Shown piece after piece: positions 26,651-35,681 of a DNA stretch of 64,000 bases. Origin of the DNA: Acidithiobacillus ferrianus (GTDB taxonomy: Bacteria > Pseudomonadota > Gammaproteobacteria > Acidithiobacillales > Acidithiobacillaceae); contig NZ_WNJL01000050.1 of assembly GCF_010378095.1 (NCBI RefSeq), positions 62,001 to 126,000 of the forward strand. The letters run 5' to 3'. Both the position numbers and the translations under genes were made by a program. The notes beneath the pieces are model-generated. The model was not told the origin of the DNA. It did no database searches and was given only the letters and a program-made list of their open reading frames with translations. Each line of letters starts with the position of its first letter. Within the stretch, counting starts at the first letter, position 1.

Positions 26651-27869
26651 GGTGTTCGTCCATGGAGAAATCCGGGATGGCGCTCTGCGCCGGGAGGTGA
26701 ACGCCAGCGAGTCGTGCGGCGAGTTCGCGTTTCCCGAACGGTATCTGGTCGAGCAGGGTCAGCGCGGTGGCGCGCATCAGTCGCAGCGGCAGACGTGGGC
26801 TGCTGAACAGGCGGTTCATCGTCTCGGTGAAAACAATGGTCTCCAGCCGATCGCGGCGGCGGATGCGAGCGTAATCGCGCAGCAGCGATGCCTCTCCGGG
26901 ATCGTTACCGCGCGCCGCCGCCTCCCGCAGCAGGGCGGCAAGGGTCATGGCGTCGCGCAGTCCCAGATTGTAACCCTGTCCCGCCAGCGGATGGAGGGTC
27001 TGCGCGGCGTTACCCACCAGCGCCAGGCGCTGGTTCGGTTCGGCCCACAGCCGCTGAAAAAACAGCGGGTGGACGCTACGTGGACCCGTCAAGGTCAGCG
27101 GCGGCAAATGCGGTGGCCGCTGGCGATTCAATGCCTCCAGGAAGGCCGCGTCGGAGTGGTCCAATATTCGGCTGGCATCGCCCGGGCGTAAGCTCCAGAC
27201 GATGGAGAATTGATGATTGCCGATAGGCAGGAAGGCCAATGGCCCGCTCTCCAGGAAGTGTTCGAAGGCGACATCGGGCAGGGGTTGTCGTGGAGTGACG
27301 GTGGCGATGACGGCGTGGCGGTTATGGTCCCAACCCATGCGCTGCAGGGCGGCAAGGCGCGCCAAGTCACCGTGGCCACCATCGGCGACCACTACCAGTG
27401 CCGTTTCGATACGCAGATCTGGCCAGTCCAATTGTACCCGGTCCGGAAACCATTGCAGAGTTTGTAATGGTCCGGGGGACTCCTGCTGGAGCCGACTGCA
27501 GCGTGCCAGGGACAGCGCGAGTGCTTCATTCAAGGTTTCCAGACCGGCGACTTCCCCCAGTCGCCGCTCGGGCGCATTCAGCAGGCTGTGCTCCAGACGT
27601 ACCTGTCCGCTGATGCCTTGCTGGGTGATCTGCACGATCTGAATGGCGGCGGCACCGGTCAGCGGCATGGTCAAGCCTAACCGACACAGCAACCGGCGGC
27701 TGCCCAGCGCCAGCGCGACGGTACGATCGGCCTGCGATGGTCGGGACTGACCCAGCGGTGAGGTATCCAGCATAACCACGTGTAACGGGCTGTCCGCCAA
27801 GGCGAGGACCAGACTACGCGCCACCGGACCATTTCCGAGAATGGCCAAGTCGGCGCTCAGCGTACGCAT
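26640..27869 (-). CDS. ubiH: UbiH-like ubiquinone hydroxylase
   Basis: 409 aa from ATG 27869, with GGAGAG just upstream. FAD motifs are L-G-N-G-P-V-A-R (first Gly of the Rossmann motif replaced by Leu) and G-N-A-A-Q-T-L-H-P-L-A-G-Q-G-Y-N-L-G. The Asp usual in the second motif is Asn, as in UbiH-type proteins. First gene of the minus-strand ubiH-ubi-ubiK-comM run. Divergent from tatD. Confidence 0.82.
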   Translation of the reverse strand: MRTLSADLAILGNGPVARSLVLALADSPLHVVMLDTSPLGQSRPSQADRTVALALGSRRLLCRLGLTMPLTGAAAIQIVQITQQGISGQVRLEHSLLNAPERRLGEVAGLETLNEALALSLARCSRLQQESPGPLQTLQWFPDRVQLDWPDLRIETALVVVADGGHGDLARLAALQRMGWDHNRHAVIATVTPRQPLPDVAFEHFLESGPLAFLPIGNHQFSIVWSLRPGDASRILDHSDAAFLEALNRQRPPHLPPLTLTGPRSVHPLFFQRLWAEPNQRLALVGNAAQTLHPLAGQGYNLGLRDAMTLAALLREAAARGNDPGEASLLRDYARIRRRDRLETIVFTETMNRLFSSPRLPLRLMRATALTLLDQIPFGKRELAARLAGVHLPAQSAIPDFSMDEHHVF

Positions 27870-27998
27870 AATCTCTCCGGCGAAATCTCCATATCCGGCC
27901 ATTTAAGACCAAGACACCTCATACAGCAAGTCCCGGCGGTATCGTGGCGACGCTGGATGTCCGTTTACCCTGGGGTTCCCTAGTTGTAAGATCGGGGC

Positions 27999-28820
27999 AT
28001 GGAATCCCTCACTCGCGATGCCGCGAACGATGCGGTGGCGCTTCCTTTGCATGGGCTGGTGGATAGCCATTGCCATCTGGATGACGCGGCCTTTGATGTG
28101 GATCGCGACGCCGTCGTGCGTCGCGCGACGGCGGTGGGCGTGCACACGATCATCGTTCCGGCCTACAGTCCTTCATATTGGTTCCGCGTCAGAGAAGTCT
28201 GCGCGCGCTATCCGGAATTGAATCCGGCTTTTGGCGTGCATCCGCTGTACCTGGAGGATCGGGAAGCGGGCTGGGAAGATGTGTTGGCCAACTGTCTGAC
28301 CGATGCCGTGGCTCTGGGGGAGATCGGACTGGATACCTGTGCGGGCGCGCCCGACGCGCTCCGCCAACGTGCCTGTTTCACGACCCAACTCGCCATGGCG
28401 CGGCAGTTGCGTTTGCCTGTGATTCTCCACGCCCGGGGTTGTGTAGAAGAAGTGATACTCATCCTGCGACGCTTTCCTGATCTGCGTGGGGTGCTCCACA
28501 GTTTTTCGGGCAGCCTGGTGCAGGCGCAGCGCCTGATCGATCTGGGATTTCTGCTGGGACTCGGTGGCGCACTGACGCACCCGCGCGCCCGGCGCCTGCG
28601 CGCGACGGCGGAACGGTTGCCCGCGGAATCCCTTCTGATGGAGACCGATGCCCCCTGGCAGCCCCCGTATGCGCACCTTGGCACGCGTAATGAGCCGGCC
28701 TATCTGGCGATGGTCATCGCCAGTCTCGCGCGGTTGCGGCATACTTCGGTCCAAGAGGTCGCGCGGATCACCGCGCAAAACGCCCGCTCCTTATTTTCTC
28801 TGCAGGGAATCCCGCAATGA
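27999..28820 (+). CDS. TatD-family metal-dependent deoxyribonuclease
   Basis: 273 aa TIM-barrel hydrolase. Metal ligands V-D-S-H-C-H-L-D at the N-terminus, G-E-I-G-L-D mid-way and M-E-T-D-A-P-W near the C-terminus. TatD enzymes act on DNA ends or D-aminoacyl-tRNA. It overlaps tcdA by 4 bases (ATGA). Confidence 0.9.
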   Translation: MESLTRDAANDAVALPLHGLVDSHCHLDDAAFDVDRDAVVRRATAVGVHTIIVPAYSPSYWFRVREVCARYPELNPAFGVHPLYLEDREAGWEDVLANCLTDAVALGEIGLDTCAGAPDALRQRACFTTQLAMARQLRLPVILHARGCVEEVILILRRFPDLRGVLHSFSGSLVQAQRLIDLGFLLGLGGALTHPRARRLRATAERLPAESLLMETDAPWQPPYAHLGTRNEPAYLAMVIASLARLRHTSVQEVARITAQNARSLFSLQGIPQ

Positions 28821-29563
28821 CGCACCCCTTTGCCCGTACCACGATCCTCCTGGGAGCGCCCGCCGTCGAAGCCCTGCGTGACCGTCATGTATTGATTGCG
28901 GGGATCGGTGGCGTCGGGGGCTATGTCGCGGAGAATCTCGCCCGCGCCGGGATAGGGCATCTCACCCTCGTCGACCATGATGTGGTCAGCATCTCCAACC
29001 TCAATCGTCAACTGGTCGCGTTGCACTCGACCCTGGACCAGCCCAAGGTCGAGGTGATGGCCGCGCGGATTCGTGACATCCACCCCGATTGCGTGCTCAA
29101 AACGCATCAGGTGTTCATTGGTGCCGACAATGCGCCCGCTTTGCTGATGGACAGCGGAGCCGAGATTGTGGCGGACTGCATCGATGCCATCGCCTGCAAG
29201 GCCATACTGATCCAGCAGGCGCAACGCCTGAGGCTGCCGGTCTTTTCGAGCATGGGCGCGGGTAATCGCCTTGATCCCCGCCGGGTACGGATCGCCACCC
29301 TCAATCAAACGGAAAAATGCCCACTGGCCCGTGAGTTGCGCGCCTTATTGCGTAAGAATGGCGCTTCCTTGGACGTCCAGACGGTATTTTCCGACGAGTC
29401 GCCGCGCCCGGCAGCCCCTCCCGCGGAAGTGTCCGGTTCGGGCGCGCGGGCGAAGACGGTCAATGGTACCATTTCTTTCATGCCCGCACTGTTCGGTGTG
29501 ATATTGTCCGGCCTTATTCTCCAACATTTGTTAAAGACTGGCGAAAATCTCAATATTGCCTAA
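28817..29563 (+). CDS. tcdA: tRNA threonylcarbamoyladenosine dehydratase TcdA
   Basis: 248 aa E1-like enzyme. ATP-binding G-I-G-G-V-G-G-Y near residue 31, then D-H-D-V-V-S-I-S-N-L-N-R-Q and D-C-I-D-A-I. It cyclises t6A37 to ct6A using ATP. The same modification pathway is represented by tsaB at 18.8 kb. Translationally coupled to tatD. Confidence 0.92.
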   Translation: MTHPFARTTILLGAPAVEALRDRHVLIAGIGGVGGYVAENLARAGIGHLTLVDHDVVSISNLNRQLVALHSTLDQPKVEVMAARIRDIHPDCVLKTHQVFIGADNAPALLMDSGAEIVADCIDAIACKAILIQQAQRLRLPVFSSMGAGNRLDPRRVRIATLNQTEKCPLARELRALLRKNGASLDVQTVFSDESPRPAAPPAEVSGSGARAKTVNGTISFMPALFGVILSGLILQHLLKTGENLNIA

Positions 29564-29675
29564 ATAAGAGGGAACAGAGATCATCGCTGTTACATGAAAA
29601 TATAATTAAACGATGATAATCTGCGTACCTTTATTGATTGTATTGACTGCAATAATGAGAGTAGGGGCGCTGGTC

Positions 29676-30068
29676 ATGACGACAAAATTTATGAGTACGG
29701 AGTGGATTCGTCTGGTGGGCAAACAATGGGACGTGTATCCGGAGATCCAGAAAGACCTCAAAAACTTCAATGCAACCTGGGAGTACTACATTGAAGATCG
29801 TCCGGACATCCCGCATGTCATGCTTTTCTGCAAGGCGGGCAGGATCATTTACGCGGGTCCTTCGGACGGGCGCCGCCGGGATTTCATCATGTGGACGACG
29901 ATGGAGCACTGGAAACAGATCCTCTCCGGAGAGATGAGTGGAAAATCGGCGTTGATGACGCGACGGCTTAAATTCAAAGGGTCTATGATGACGGCCATGA
30001 AATACATGACGCCCTTCAATATCCACCTCAATATTCTTGGTGAGATTCCGGTAGATTTCGATATTTGA
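29676..30068 (+). CDS. SCP2 sterol-binding-domain protein
   Basis: About 130 aa from ATG 29676; ATG 29613 and 29655 are in frame but would add a hydrophobic N-terminus. The SCP2-like pattern is seen in W-E-Y-Y-I-E-D-R-P, F-C-K-A-G-R-I-I-Y-A-G and the T-R-R-L-K-F-K-G-S core. SCP2 domains bind lipids or quinone precursors (UbiJ has one). Placed just before a PhnD-like protein and ubiD, it may handle an isoprenoid intermediate; this is inference. Confidence 0.65.
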   Translation: MTTKFMSTEWIRLVGKQWDVYPEIQKDLKNFNATWEYYIEDRPDIPHVMLFCKAGRIIYAGPSDGRRRDFIMWTTMEHWKQILSGEMSGKSALMTRRLKFKGSMMTAMKYMTPFNIHLNILGEIPVDFDI

Positions 30069-30079
30069 GGGCCTGCGCT

Positions 30080-30952
30080 ATGTTACCTTCCGATGCCTCC
30101 GTAGAAACCACGCTGAATTTTACGGTGGATCCCAACTATTCCGGAAAAAATCTTCCGGGATGGTTTTTGGTGAATACCTATTTACAGCGTCATCTTGGAC
30201 AAACGATGCATTTTCAGCCGCATGATGGTTTTGATACCTGTCGTGCCGCGGTGCTCGCCAACCATTATGATTTGGTGTACGCAAATCCTTTCGATTGGGT
30301 GCAGTACGTGCAAAAGCTGGGTTTTGTGCCCATCGCCAAACCCCGCGACCATTTTGACGAGGTATACTTATGCACTGCGGCGGCTGGCCCGATACGGGAA
30401 GCCGCGGATTTTCCGCCGCGCATCCGCATCGCCTCCGCCCACCCCGCCACGCTGATTCATATGGTAGGGTTGTTTCTACTGGACAAGGCGGACATTGACC
30501 GGGCCCGGTTGGAGTTTGTTTTTACCGGCAGTTACCAGGGGGTGCTCAAGGCCATCCTGCAAGGGCAGGCCGATGTCGGTTTTTTGTTTGACGAAGTCTA
30601 TGCCGGGGCGAGCGGTCTGATTCGTGACCGCCTGCGCATCATAGACCGTTCCGACGATGCCTTCGCGTTCCACGCGTTCTGTATCGGGCCGCGACTGTTG
30701 CCGCAGCAGGCGCTGCTTACCCAGGTGCTTTGTCAGATGAATGAGGAAGCGCGTGGACAGGTATTGTTGCGGGATATCGGCTTTTCAGGTTTCGTCCCGG
30801 TCACCGAAGAGGAGATCGCCTGCCTGACCACACTTGCGGACGAGTACATCAGTGGCCATGAGGCCATTGATTTGCGTGCGACTTCTTCTTTGGCCATGGA
30901 GGATGGTGTTTTCATCGTGGCGCGTGAGGATCCTGACAGCGGGACAAGATAA
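30080..30952 (+). CDS. PhnD-like periplasmic-binding-fold protein without signal peptide
   Basis: 290 aa from ATG 30080. It shows the phosphate/phosphonate substrate-binding fold (Y-D-L-V-Y-A-N-P-F-D, F-T-G-S-Y-Q-G-V-L-K-A-I-L-Q-G-Q-A-D-V-G). The N-terminus is soluble and has neither a signal peptide nor a lipobox, and no ABC transporter genes are adjacent. It likely acts in the cytoplasm, perhaps as a sensor. It lies 11 bases after the SCP2-domain gene. Confidence 0.75.
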   Translation: MLPSDASVETTLNFTVDPNYSGKNLPGWFLVNTYLQRHLGQTMHFQPHDGFDTCRAAVLANHYDLVYANPFDWVQYVQKLGFVPIAKPRDHFDEVYLCTAAAGPIREAADFPPRIRIASAHPATLIHMVGLFLLDKADIDRARLEFVFTGSYQGVLKAILQGQADVGFLFDEVYAGASGLIRDRLRIIDRSDDAFAFHAFCIGPRLLPQQALLTQVLCQMNEEARGQVLLRDIGFSGFVPVTEEEIACLTTLADEYISGHEAIDLRATSSLAMEDGVFIVAREDPDSGTR

Positions 30953-30976
30953 TCCACCTGCGGTTACAATGTCCTC

Positions 30977-32449
30977 ATGAGCTATCGTGACCTGCGGGCC
31001 TTCGTGGCCGATCTTGAAAAACGTGATTTATTGCGGCGCCTGGACCGGCCTGTCTCGCCCGAGCTGGAGATGACGGAAATTTGCGATCGGACGCTGCGCG
31101 CGGCGGGTCCCGCCATTTTGTTCACTCAGCCCGTTGGGCACGACATGCCGGTGTTGGGAAACCTCTTCGGAACGACGCAACGGGTGGCCTTGGGGATGGG
31201 GGGCGAATCCCTCGCCGACCTCCGGCAGATTGGTCAATTGCTGACTTATCTCAAGGAGCCGGACCCGCCACGCGGCCTGCGGGATCTTTGGGAAAAATTG
31301 CCTACCCTGCGCAAAATCCTCTACATGGCTCCGACGACTCTGAGCCGTCCGCCTTGCCAGGACATCATCCGGAGGGGGGCGGAGGTCGATCTCGGCGCCC
31401 TGCCGGTGCAAACCTGCTGGCCGGAAGATGCCGCTCCGCTGATGACCTGGGGGCTGACCATCACCAAGGGTCCGCACAAACGACGGGCCAACATGGGTAT
31501 TTATCGGCAACAGGTCATCGGCCGTAACCGGGTCATCATGCGTTGGCTGGCGCACCGCGGCGGCGCTCAGGATTTGCGCGAATTCCAGAAGGCCCATCCC
31601 GGCGCGCCGTTCCCCGTTGCCGTAGCCTATGGGGCCGATCCGGCGACCATCCTGGCAGCCGTTATCCCCATTCCCGACACCCTTTCTGAGCATCAGTTCG
31701 CCGGCCTGTTGCGCGGCGGCCGGACGGAACTCGCCGACGCGGTAAGCGTCCCGCTACAGGTGCCGGCGCGCGCGGAAATTGTGCTGGAAGGGCATATCTA
31801 CCCGGATGACATGGCGGTGGAAGGCCCCTTTGGAGATCACACCGGTTACTATAACGAGACCCAGCGCTTTCCGGTGTTCACCGTTGAGGTGATCAGTCAT
31901 CGCGAAAACCCGCTTTATCACAGCACCTACACCGGTCGCCCGCCGGATGAGCCCGCCGTACTCGGTGCGGCCCTCAACGAAGTCTTCGTGCCTTTGCTGC
32001 AAAAGCAGTTCCCGGAAATAGCGGATTTTTATCTGCCGCCGGAGGGGTGTTCCTACCGCCTGGCCGTGGTCAGCCTTCGCAAGGGGTATCCCGGCCACGC
32101 CAAAAGGATCATGTTCGGTATCTGGGGTTTTCTGCGGCAATTCATGTACACCAAATTCATCATTGTGGTGGACGATGATATCGATGTGCGGCGCTGGGAG
32201 GAGGTGATCTGGGCGATGACCACGCGCATGGACCCGGTGCGGGATATCACGCTTATAGAAAACACGCCCATTGACTATCTCGATTTTGCCTCGCCGGTTG
32301 CCGGACTGGGCGGCAAGGTGGGCATGGACGCCACCAACAAACTACCCGGAGAAACGCTTCGGGAATGGGGTCGTCCGATCCGCATGACCGATGCGGTGCG
32401 CCAGCGTGTGGATGCGCTTTTAGCGACGTTGGAACGGCCTTTGTTCTGA
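30977..32449 (+). CDS. ubiD: 4-hydroxy-3-polyprenylbenzoate decarboxylase UbiD
   Basis: 490 aa UbiD family decarboxylase that uses prenylated FMN. Recognisable blocks are M-G-I-Y-R-Q-Q-V, then [10 protein letters not shown] and [11 protein letters not shown]. It removes the carboxyl group after prenylation in ubiquinone synthesis. The partner prenyltransferase UbiX is not in the window. Last gene before the tRNA-Gly element. Confidence 0.93.
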   Translation: MSYRDLRAFVADLEKRDLLRRLDRPVSPELEMTEICDRTLRAAGPAILFTQPVGHDMPVLGNLFGTTQRVALGMGGESLADLRQIGQLLTYLKEPDPPRGLRDLWEKLPTLRKILYMAPTTLSRPPCQDIIRRGAEVDLGALPVQTCWPEDAAPLMTWGLTITKGPHKRRANMGIYRQQVIGRNRVIMRWLAHRGGAQDLREFQKAHPGAPFPVAVAYGADPATILAAVIPIPDTLSEHQFAGLLRGGRTELADAVSVPLQVPARAEIVLEGHIYPDDMAVEGPFGDHTGYYNETQRFPVFTVEVISHRENPLYHSTYTGRPPDEPAVLGAALNEVFVPLLQKQFPEIADFYLPPEGCSYRLAVVSLRKGYPGHAKRIMFGIWGFLRQFMYTKFIIVVDDDIDVRRWEEVIWAMTTRMDPVRDITLIENTPIDYLDFASPVAGLGGKVGMDATNKLPGETLREWGRPIRMTDAVRQRVDALLATLERPLF

Positions 32450-32541
32450 TCCGTTGTTGCGGGGTTCCTAAAATGCCCATATGGGGTTATTCTCAATCAC
32501 TGATGTATGGGAAGCCGGGTGCCCTGAGCCCTCAAAACGAA

Positions 32542-32566
32542 GGGGCTAGGCTCTCAGCCTAACCCC
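32542..32566 (-). terminator. Original tRNA-Gly terminator, now separated from its gene
   Basis: Stem GGGGCTAGGCT (32542-32552) / AGCCTAACCCC (32556-32566), one C-A mismatch, 3-base loop. On the minus strand it is followed by TTCGTTTT. It sits just outside the left copy of the 46-bp repeat. Before insertion it would have ended tRNA-Gly transcription. Confidence 0.7.
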
Positions 32567-32574
32567 CGGTTTTG

Positions 32575-32620
32575 TGGAGCGGGTGATGGGAATCGAACCC
32601 ACGCCATGAGCTTGGGAAGC
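32575..32620. repeat. attL: 46-bp direct repeat of the tRNA-Gly 3' half
   Basis: Identical over 46 bases to 39692-39737. It spans the anticodon loop to CCA of tRNA-Gly(CCC) in reverse orientation, so this is a partial tRNA left on the far side of the element; after base 32620 the sequence departs from the tRNA. Confidence 0.92.
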
Positions 32621-32735
32621 GCCTGCAGGCCAATTCTCCGCAACTCTCGGCAATACAATATAAGCAATAAAACAGTATCTTACGCACTAGCGCTGTTTCC
32701 CGTTGATTGTGGATAACTCCCGTTTTTTGCCCCTG

Positions 32736-32758
32736 AGTGTCCCATGAGTGCCCCACGG
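32736..32758. repeat. Left copy of a 23-bp end repeat (candidate integrase arm site)
   Basis: Matches 39623-39645 at 21 of 23 positions in the same orientation. It lies 116 bp inside the left att core. The layout suggests an arm-type binding site for the integrase or its excisionase. Confidence 0.55.
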
Positions 32759-32835
32759 GGCGGTGAGTCAGTGGGGCGTCACGGGACCGGCGCCAGCACC
32801 CCATAACGACGCATGAGGCAGGGGCTTGACAGGGT

Positions 32836-33036
32836 CATTCATGGGGTTAATTTTCAAAACAGGGGGCGTGCCATTCATGGGGTTTGTTTTGCAAAGCAGA
32901 GGCCATTCATGGGCTTTGTTCTCACAAACGCTCAGGAAGGGGCCTAGAATGCGCTGCGCTGCACGTTATGGGCTTGGGTGGTGTTAGGGTAGCTCTGCCC
33001 TGTTTGCGGCCGTTCATGGGGTATTTTGCAAAATGG
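32836..33036. repeat. Iteron-like repeats, four copies
   Basis: The unit is about 26 bp, CATTCATGGGGTTTG then TTTTGCAAA. Copies begin at 32836, 32872, 32904 and 33011. Each has an A/T-rich half with an imperfect TTTTGCAAAA palindrome. The region 32621-33048 has no gene and is otherwise unremarkable. An origin or operator array is plausible for a replicating element. Confidence 0.6.
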
Positions 33037-33048
33037 GGGTGCGGGGTG

Positions 33049-33504
33049 TCACTGTGACCGCTCCCCCAGACTCACTTCTGGCGTCACGGGTTCCAGCCCC
33101 ATGGCGGCGATTTCGGCGACATAGAGCTCCCGCAACTCGCCGCCCGGTTGCCGCAACAGGTGTCCTTCGATGGTTCTGTCAGGACGGACGATGGTAAAGA
33201 CAATTTCCACCGGCTCAGGCGTCGCCGCCAGTATCGCTTCCAATGTGAGTTCGGCATAGTTAATCTCCGCGTCAATTTTGGTGGGTAAAAGCTTAATCAG
33301 CAGTCGGGCATAGGTGGATGGGTCCGCAGCGGCCAGCGCCATGAGCCATTCCACCCCGCCCAGCCGGGTAAAGGATTCTTCAAGGGCTTCCTTCAGGGTT
33401 TTGGTGATAAGATTTTGCGTTCCCTTCGGCCTGCCCATGCCTGCGCGGGGCGGTTTCCGCTTTTCAGTAATCGGTACTACTTTAGTGGGTTCGTCGTCGT
33501 TCAT
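33049..33504 (-). CDS. Hypothetical protein with G-R-P-K-G motif
   Basis: 151 aa, ATG preceded by AAGGAG. Near residue 24 it has G-M-G-R-P-K-G-T-Q-N, an AT-hook-like/DUF5681-like DNA-binding signature, then a helical domain and a beta-rich C-terminus. Such proteins occur near phage terminases, but no terminase is present. Last gene of the element's operon. Confidence 0.6.
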   Translation of the reverse strand: MNDDEPTKVVPITEKRKPPRAGMGRPKGTQNLITKTLKEALEESFTRLGGVEWLMALAAADPSTYARLLIKLLPTKIDAEINYAELTLEAILAATPEPVEIVFTIVRPDRTIEGHLLRQPGGELRELYVAEIAAMGLEPVTPEVSLGERSQ

Positions 33505-33562
33505 GGTTTACGCTCCTTGTATGGGTTAGCACCCCGTCCGCCAGCGTGCAGCACAGGGCATT

Positions 33563-33730
33563 CTAGGGGCCTTGGCGGGCGTTTCTACGGATTCCCGGCG
33601 GTTGTGGTGCTGGTGTTGGTTGCTGAGATTGGCGCTCGGCGTCCAGTTCTTCGGGGGAGCGAGTGAACAGCCGCGCCCATGCCGCCAAATATGCGGGGGT
33701 AACGGTAGGGGCAGATTTCCGGGGCTTCAT
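33563..33730 (-). CDS. Small hypothetical protein
   Basis: 55 aa, M-K-P-R-K-S-A-P-T. Its ATG overlaps the stop of the upstream gene (ATGA), which is the main support. Proline-rich and basic C-terminus. No family recognised. Confidence 0.5.
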   Translation of the reverse strand: MKPRKSAPTVTPAYLAAWARLFTRSPEELDAERQSQQPTPAPQPPGIRRNARQGP

Positions 33731-33948
33731 GGTTGCTGTTCCCGTCTGGCTCTCCATTGGTGGTACTCAGGGAGCGGCCATTCAGTCCAACGCTTCCAGC
33801 CACGCGCTGCTTTGGTATCCATGAGAACCCAAGGGCTGGCACGTTCGGCCCGGTATCGCTGGCCGCCATGGGTAAGCTCGATGTTCTCCAGCTCGAGAAG
33901 GCTCTCGAATAGCTGCCCTATCGTTTTGCGTAACGCTTCGTTTTTCAT
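33727..33948 (-). CDS. Small hypothetical protein
   Basis: 73 aa, M-K-N-E-A-L-R-K-T-I-G. A short helical N-terminus is followed by a tryptophan-rich C-terminus (W-K-R-W, W-P-L-P-E-Y-H-Q-W). It overlaps both neighbours by ATGA, so it is translated as part of the chain. No family recognised. Confidence 0.55.
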   Translation of the reverse strand: MKNEALRKTIGQLFESLLELENIELTHGGQRYRAERASPWVLMDTKAARGWKRWTEWPLPEYHQWRARREQQP

Positions 33949-34157
33949 ATCTCGGTATCCTTCTGTTCGTAGCTGGGGCACGTCCTCGGTGCCCGTGGGT
34001 AACACGCTGCATAATCTCCAGAGGCAACGGACGGCGGACCCGCTCCGGTGACTCCGCAGCGGCCTACCCCTTGGACTGGGTTGATGGTATCGGGAAGGAA
34101 GTGCAGGCACATACCGCAGGACACGCGGGAAGGCCCCATATCTTGCTCAGGATGCAC
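33945..34157 (-). CDS. Cysteine-rich small protein
   Basis: 70 aa. Cysteines are arranged C-G-M-C, G-R-C-G, C-Y-P and C-P-S-Y, resembling a small zinc ribbon. GTG 34157 is the longest start; ATG 34139 is in frame and also plausible. Its stop overlaps the next gene (ATGA). Possibly DNA- or protein-binding. Confidence 0.55.
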   Translation of the reverse strand: MHPEQDMGPSRVSCGMCLHFLPDTINPVQGVGRCGVTGAGPPSVASGDYAACYPRAPRTCPSYEQKDTEI

Positions 34158-34176
34158 GCTGAGGGCTGGGGTGGCA

Positions 34177-34380
34177 TCACACAGTAGTGCTTTCGATGGC
34201 TGGCGCTGATTCTGCCGCCAATAGAGCGATTATTCCGGCGCGGTGCTCTTTGATGCTCCGGCGTAGTTCATCGGTGAGCGAGTCAGCAGGTGCCACCCGC
34301 AGACGGGAACCCTCGGCGGTGAGAGTGAAACCCTCGGCCCTGAGTTCTTCCACCAATAGGGAAGGGTTAGAACTCTTCAT
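34177..34380 (-). CDS. TubC-docking-domain-like small protein
   Basis: 67 aa from ATG 34380, overlapping the 3' end of the ATPase gene by 14 bases. The pattern L-L-x-E-L-R-A-E-G-F-T-L-T-A-E-G-x-x-L-R-V-A-P, ending L-R-R-S-I-K-E-H-R, matches the TubC N-terminal docking domain that is common next to phage and island primases. Probably a protein-interaction module. Confidence 0.6.
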   Translation of the reverse strand: MKSSNPSLLVEELRAEGFTLTAEGSRLRVAPADSLTDELRRSIKEHRAGIIALLAAESAPAIESTTV

Positions 34381-35681
34381 AATTTTCCCCTGCGTCTGCT
34401 TCAGCGTCAGGTATCGCGTCACCTGCGTCACGCCTAAAGGCATGTGACGCGGATGACGCAAAACGGGAACCCGCGTCACCTGCATCAAATGACGCGGATG
34501 ACGCGGATGACGCGGATGACGCCAGAATCAGAGAGACAAAAGCCCCGTCTATGGCAATTAGCCCCCGGTCCTCAATGCGCCGCACCAGCTTTGAGAAGTT
34601 CCGCGTATCCACCCCGGCCTCCTCTTTGGTTGCTGCCCGCCATGTGGACAATTCCACCTTGGCGGCTTTGGCATCCCGTCCAGCCTGTAGCAGGTTGCGC
34701 TCATGCTCTGCCACAATGCGCTTGAGGATGGATAACGCCAGCCTTTGCTTGTCGCCTAGCCCCTTCTCCGGTCTGGCGGGTGCGTTCGGTAGGTCGCAAG
34801 GTGCGAGTACCGCGCTTTCGCTAGGGTTCCCGTCCTCGTCGCTCCACGCTGGCGGCAGTTCCACGGTACGGAAGCCAAAGGCCAGAGGGCGGGCAGTGTC
34901 GCCCCCGCGCTGCTTGCTGTTTATCAGCACGATAACGCCACCTTCCCGCGCTTCCAGCGTCGCCATTGTGTCAATCGCGCCCTTCAACGCGGAGTGCCCG
35001 CGCGGTTCTCCGGGTGTCGCCTTGCTCGGGTGGTGAATTACCAAGCAAGTGCAATGATACCGCTGGCGCAGGGTGTCCAGTGCCGCTACAAAGCCATTCA
35101 TGGCCTCGGCGCTGTTTTCGTCACCAGATAGCCCACGCTGCAAGGTATCCACTATCAGGAACCCCGGCGGCTCCGGCATGGCGTCAATCTCGGCCTGCAT
35201 GATTCCCAGAGCGTCCGGCTCATTCAGCGCCGCTGCTCAGGTGCAGGGGTGCCGTGCTCAGGGATTCATAAACGATGCTCCACGCGCAGGCCCGGCGCAC
35301 CATTGCGGCACGTCCTTCACCCGCCAGAAACAGGACGGGCGCTTGCTTGGTTGGTATCCCGTGCCAGTCTCGACCGAGTGCCACGCAACAGGCCATATCC
35401 AAGGCTGCAAAGCTCTTGCCACGCCCCGGCTCTGCTATCAGCGCGGCGGTGGTGTCCCGTTCAAGCCAGCCCTTAACCAGCCAGTCCACGGGCTGAGGAT
35501 GCGCCAAGAGCTCGCCTATGCGGGTGAATAGCGGCGGTCTGGGTGCCTCTGGCTCCGGTAGCGCGGCATCAGCACCAGCAGACGGACCCGCAGGCACAAC
35601 AGACAGGCGCGGCACCGGCTGCTCGAACTCGTCGCCATACGGCGGGATATTTTGGGTCCAGTCGTCGCCATCAAGCGCCAT
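34367..35681 (-). pseudogene. RepA-like AAA ATPase, frameshifted
   Basis: The first part (residues 1-153, ATG 35681) has Walker A A-E-P-G-R-G-K-S and V-L-F-L-A-G-E-G. It stops in frame after H-L-S-S-G-A-E at 35220. A second frame begins just upstream, L-N-E-P-D-A-L-G-I-M, and carries Walker B F-L-I-V-D-T, H-H-P-S-K and G-D-T-A-R-P, and runs to 34367. Joined by a one-base shift they make one ~435-aa RepA/AAA_25 family ATPase (plasmid and island replication). The C-terminus is Ser/Ala/Asp-rich from a nine-base repeat. Either a pseudogene, a programmed frameshift or a sequencing error. Confidence 0.75.
34489..34522. repeat. Nine-base tandem repeat inside the ATPase gene
   Basis: ATGACGCGG repeated about 3.8 times (34489-34522), with a related copy around 34444-34460. 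Being a multiple of three, it encodes Ser-Ser-Ala-type repeats in the ATPase tail and could expand without shifting frame. Confidence 0.8.

Noticed and set aside
32575..32620. A second complete tRNA-Gly
   Set aside because: Only the 3' half is present; the sequence leaves the tRNA right after the anticodon loop, so it is an att remnant.
32836..33036. CRISPR array
   Set aside because: Only four degenerate copies with irregular 32-107 base spacing and no cas genes anywhere in the window.
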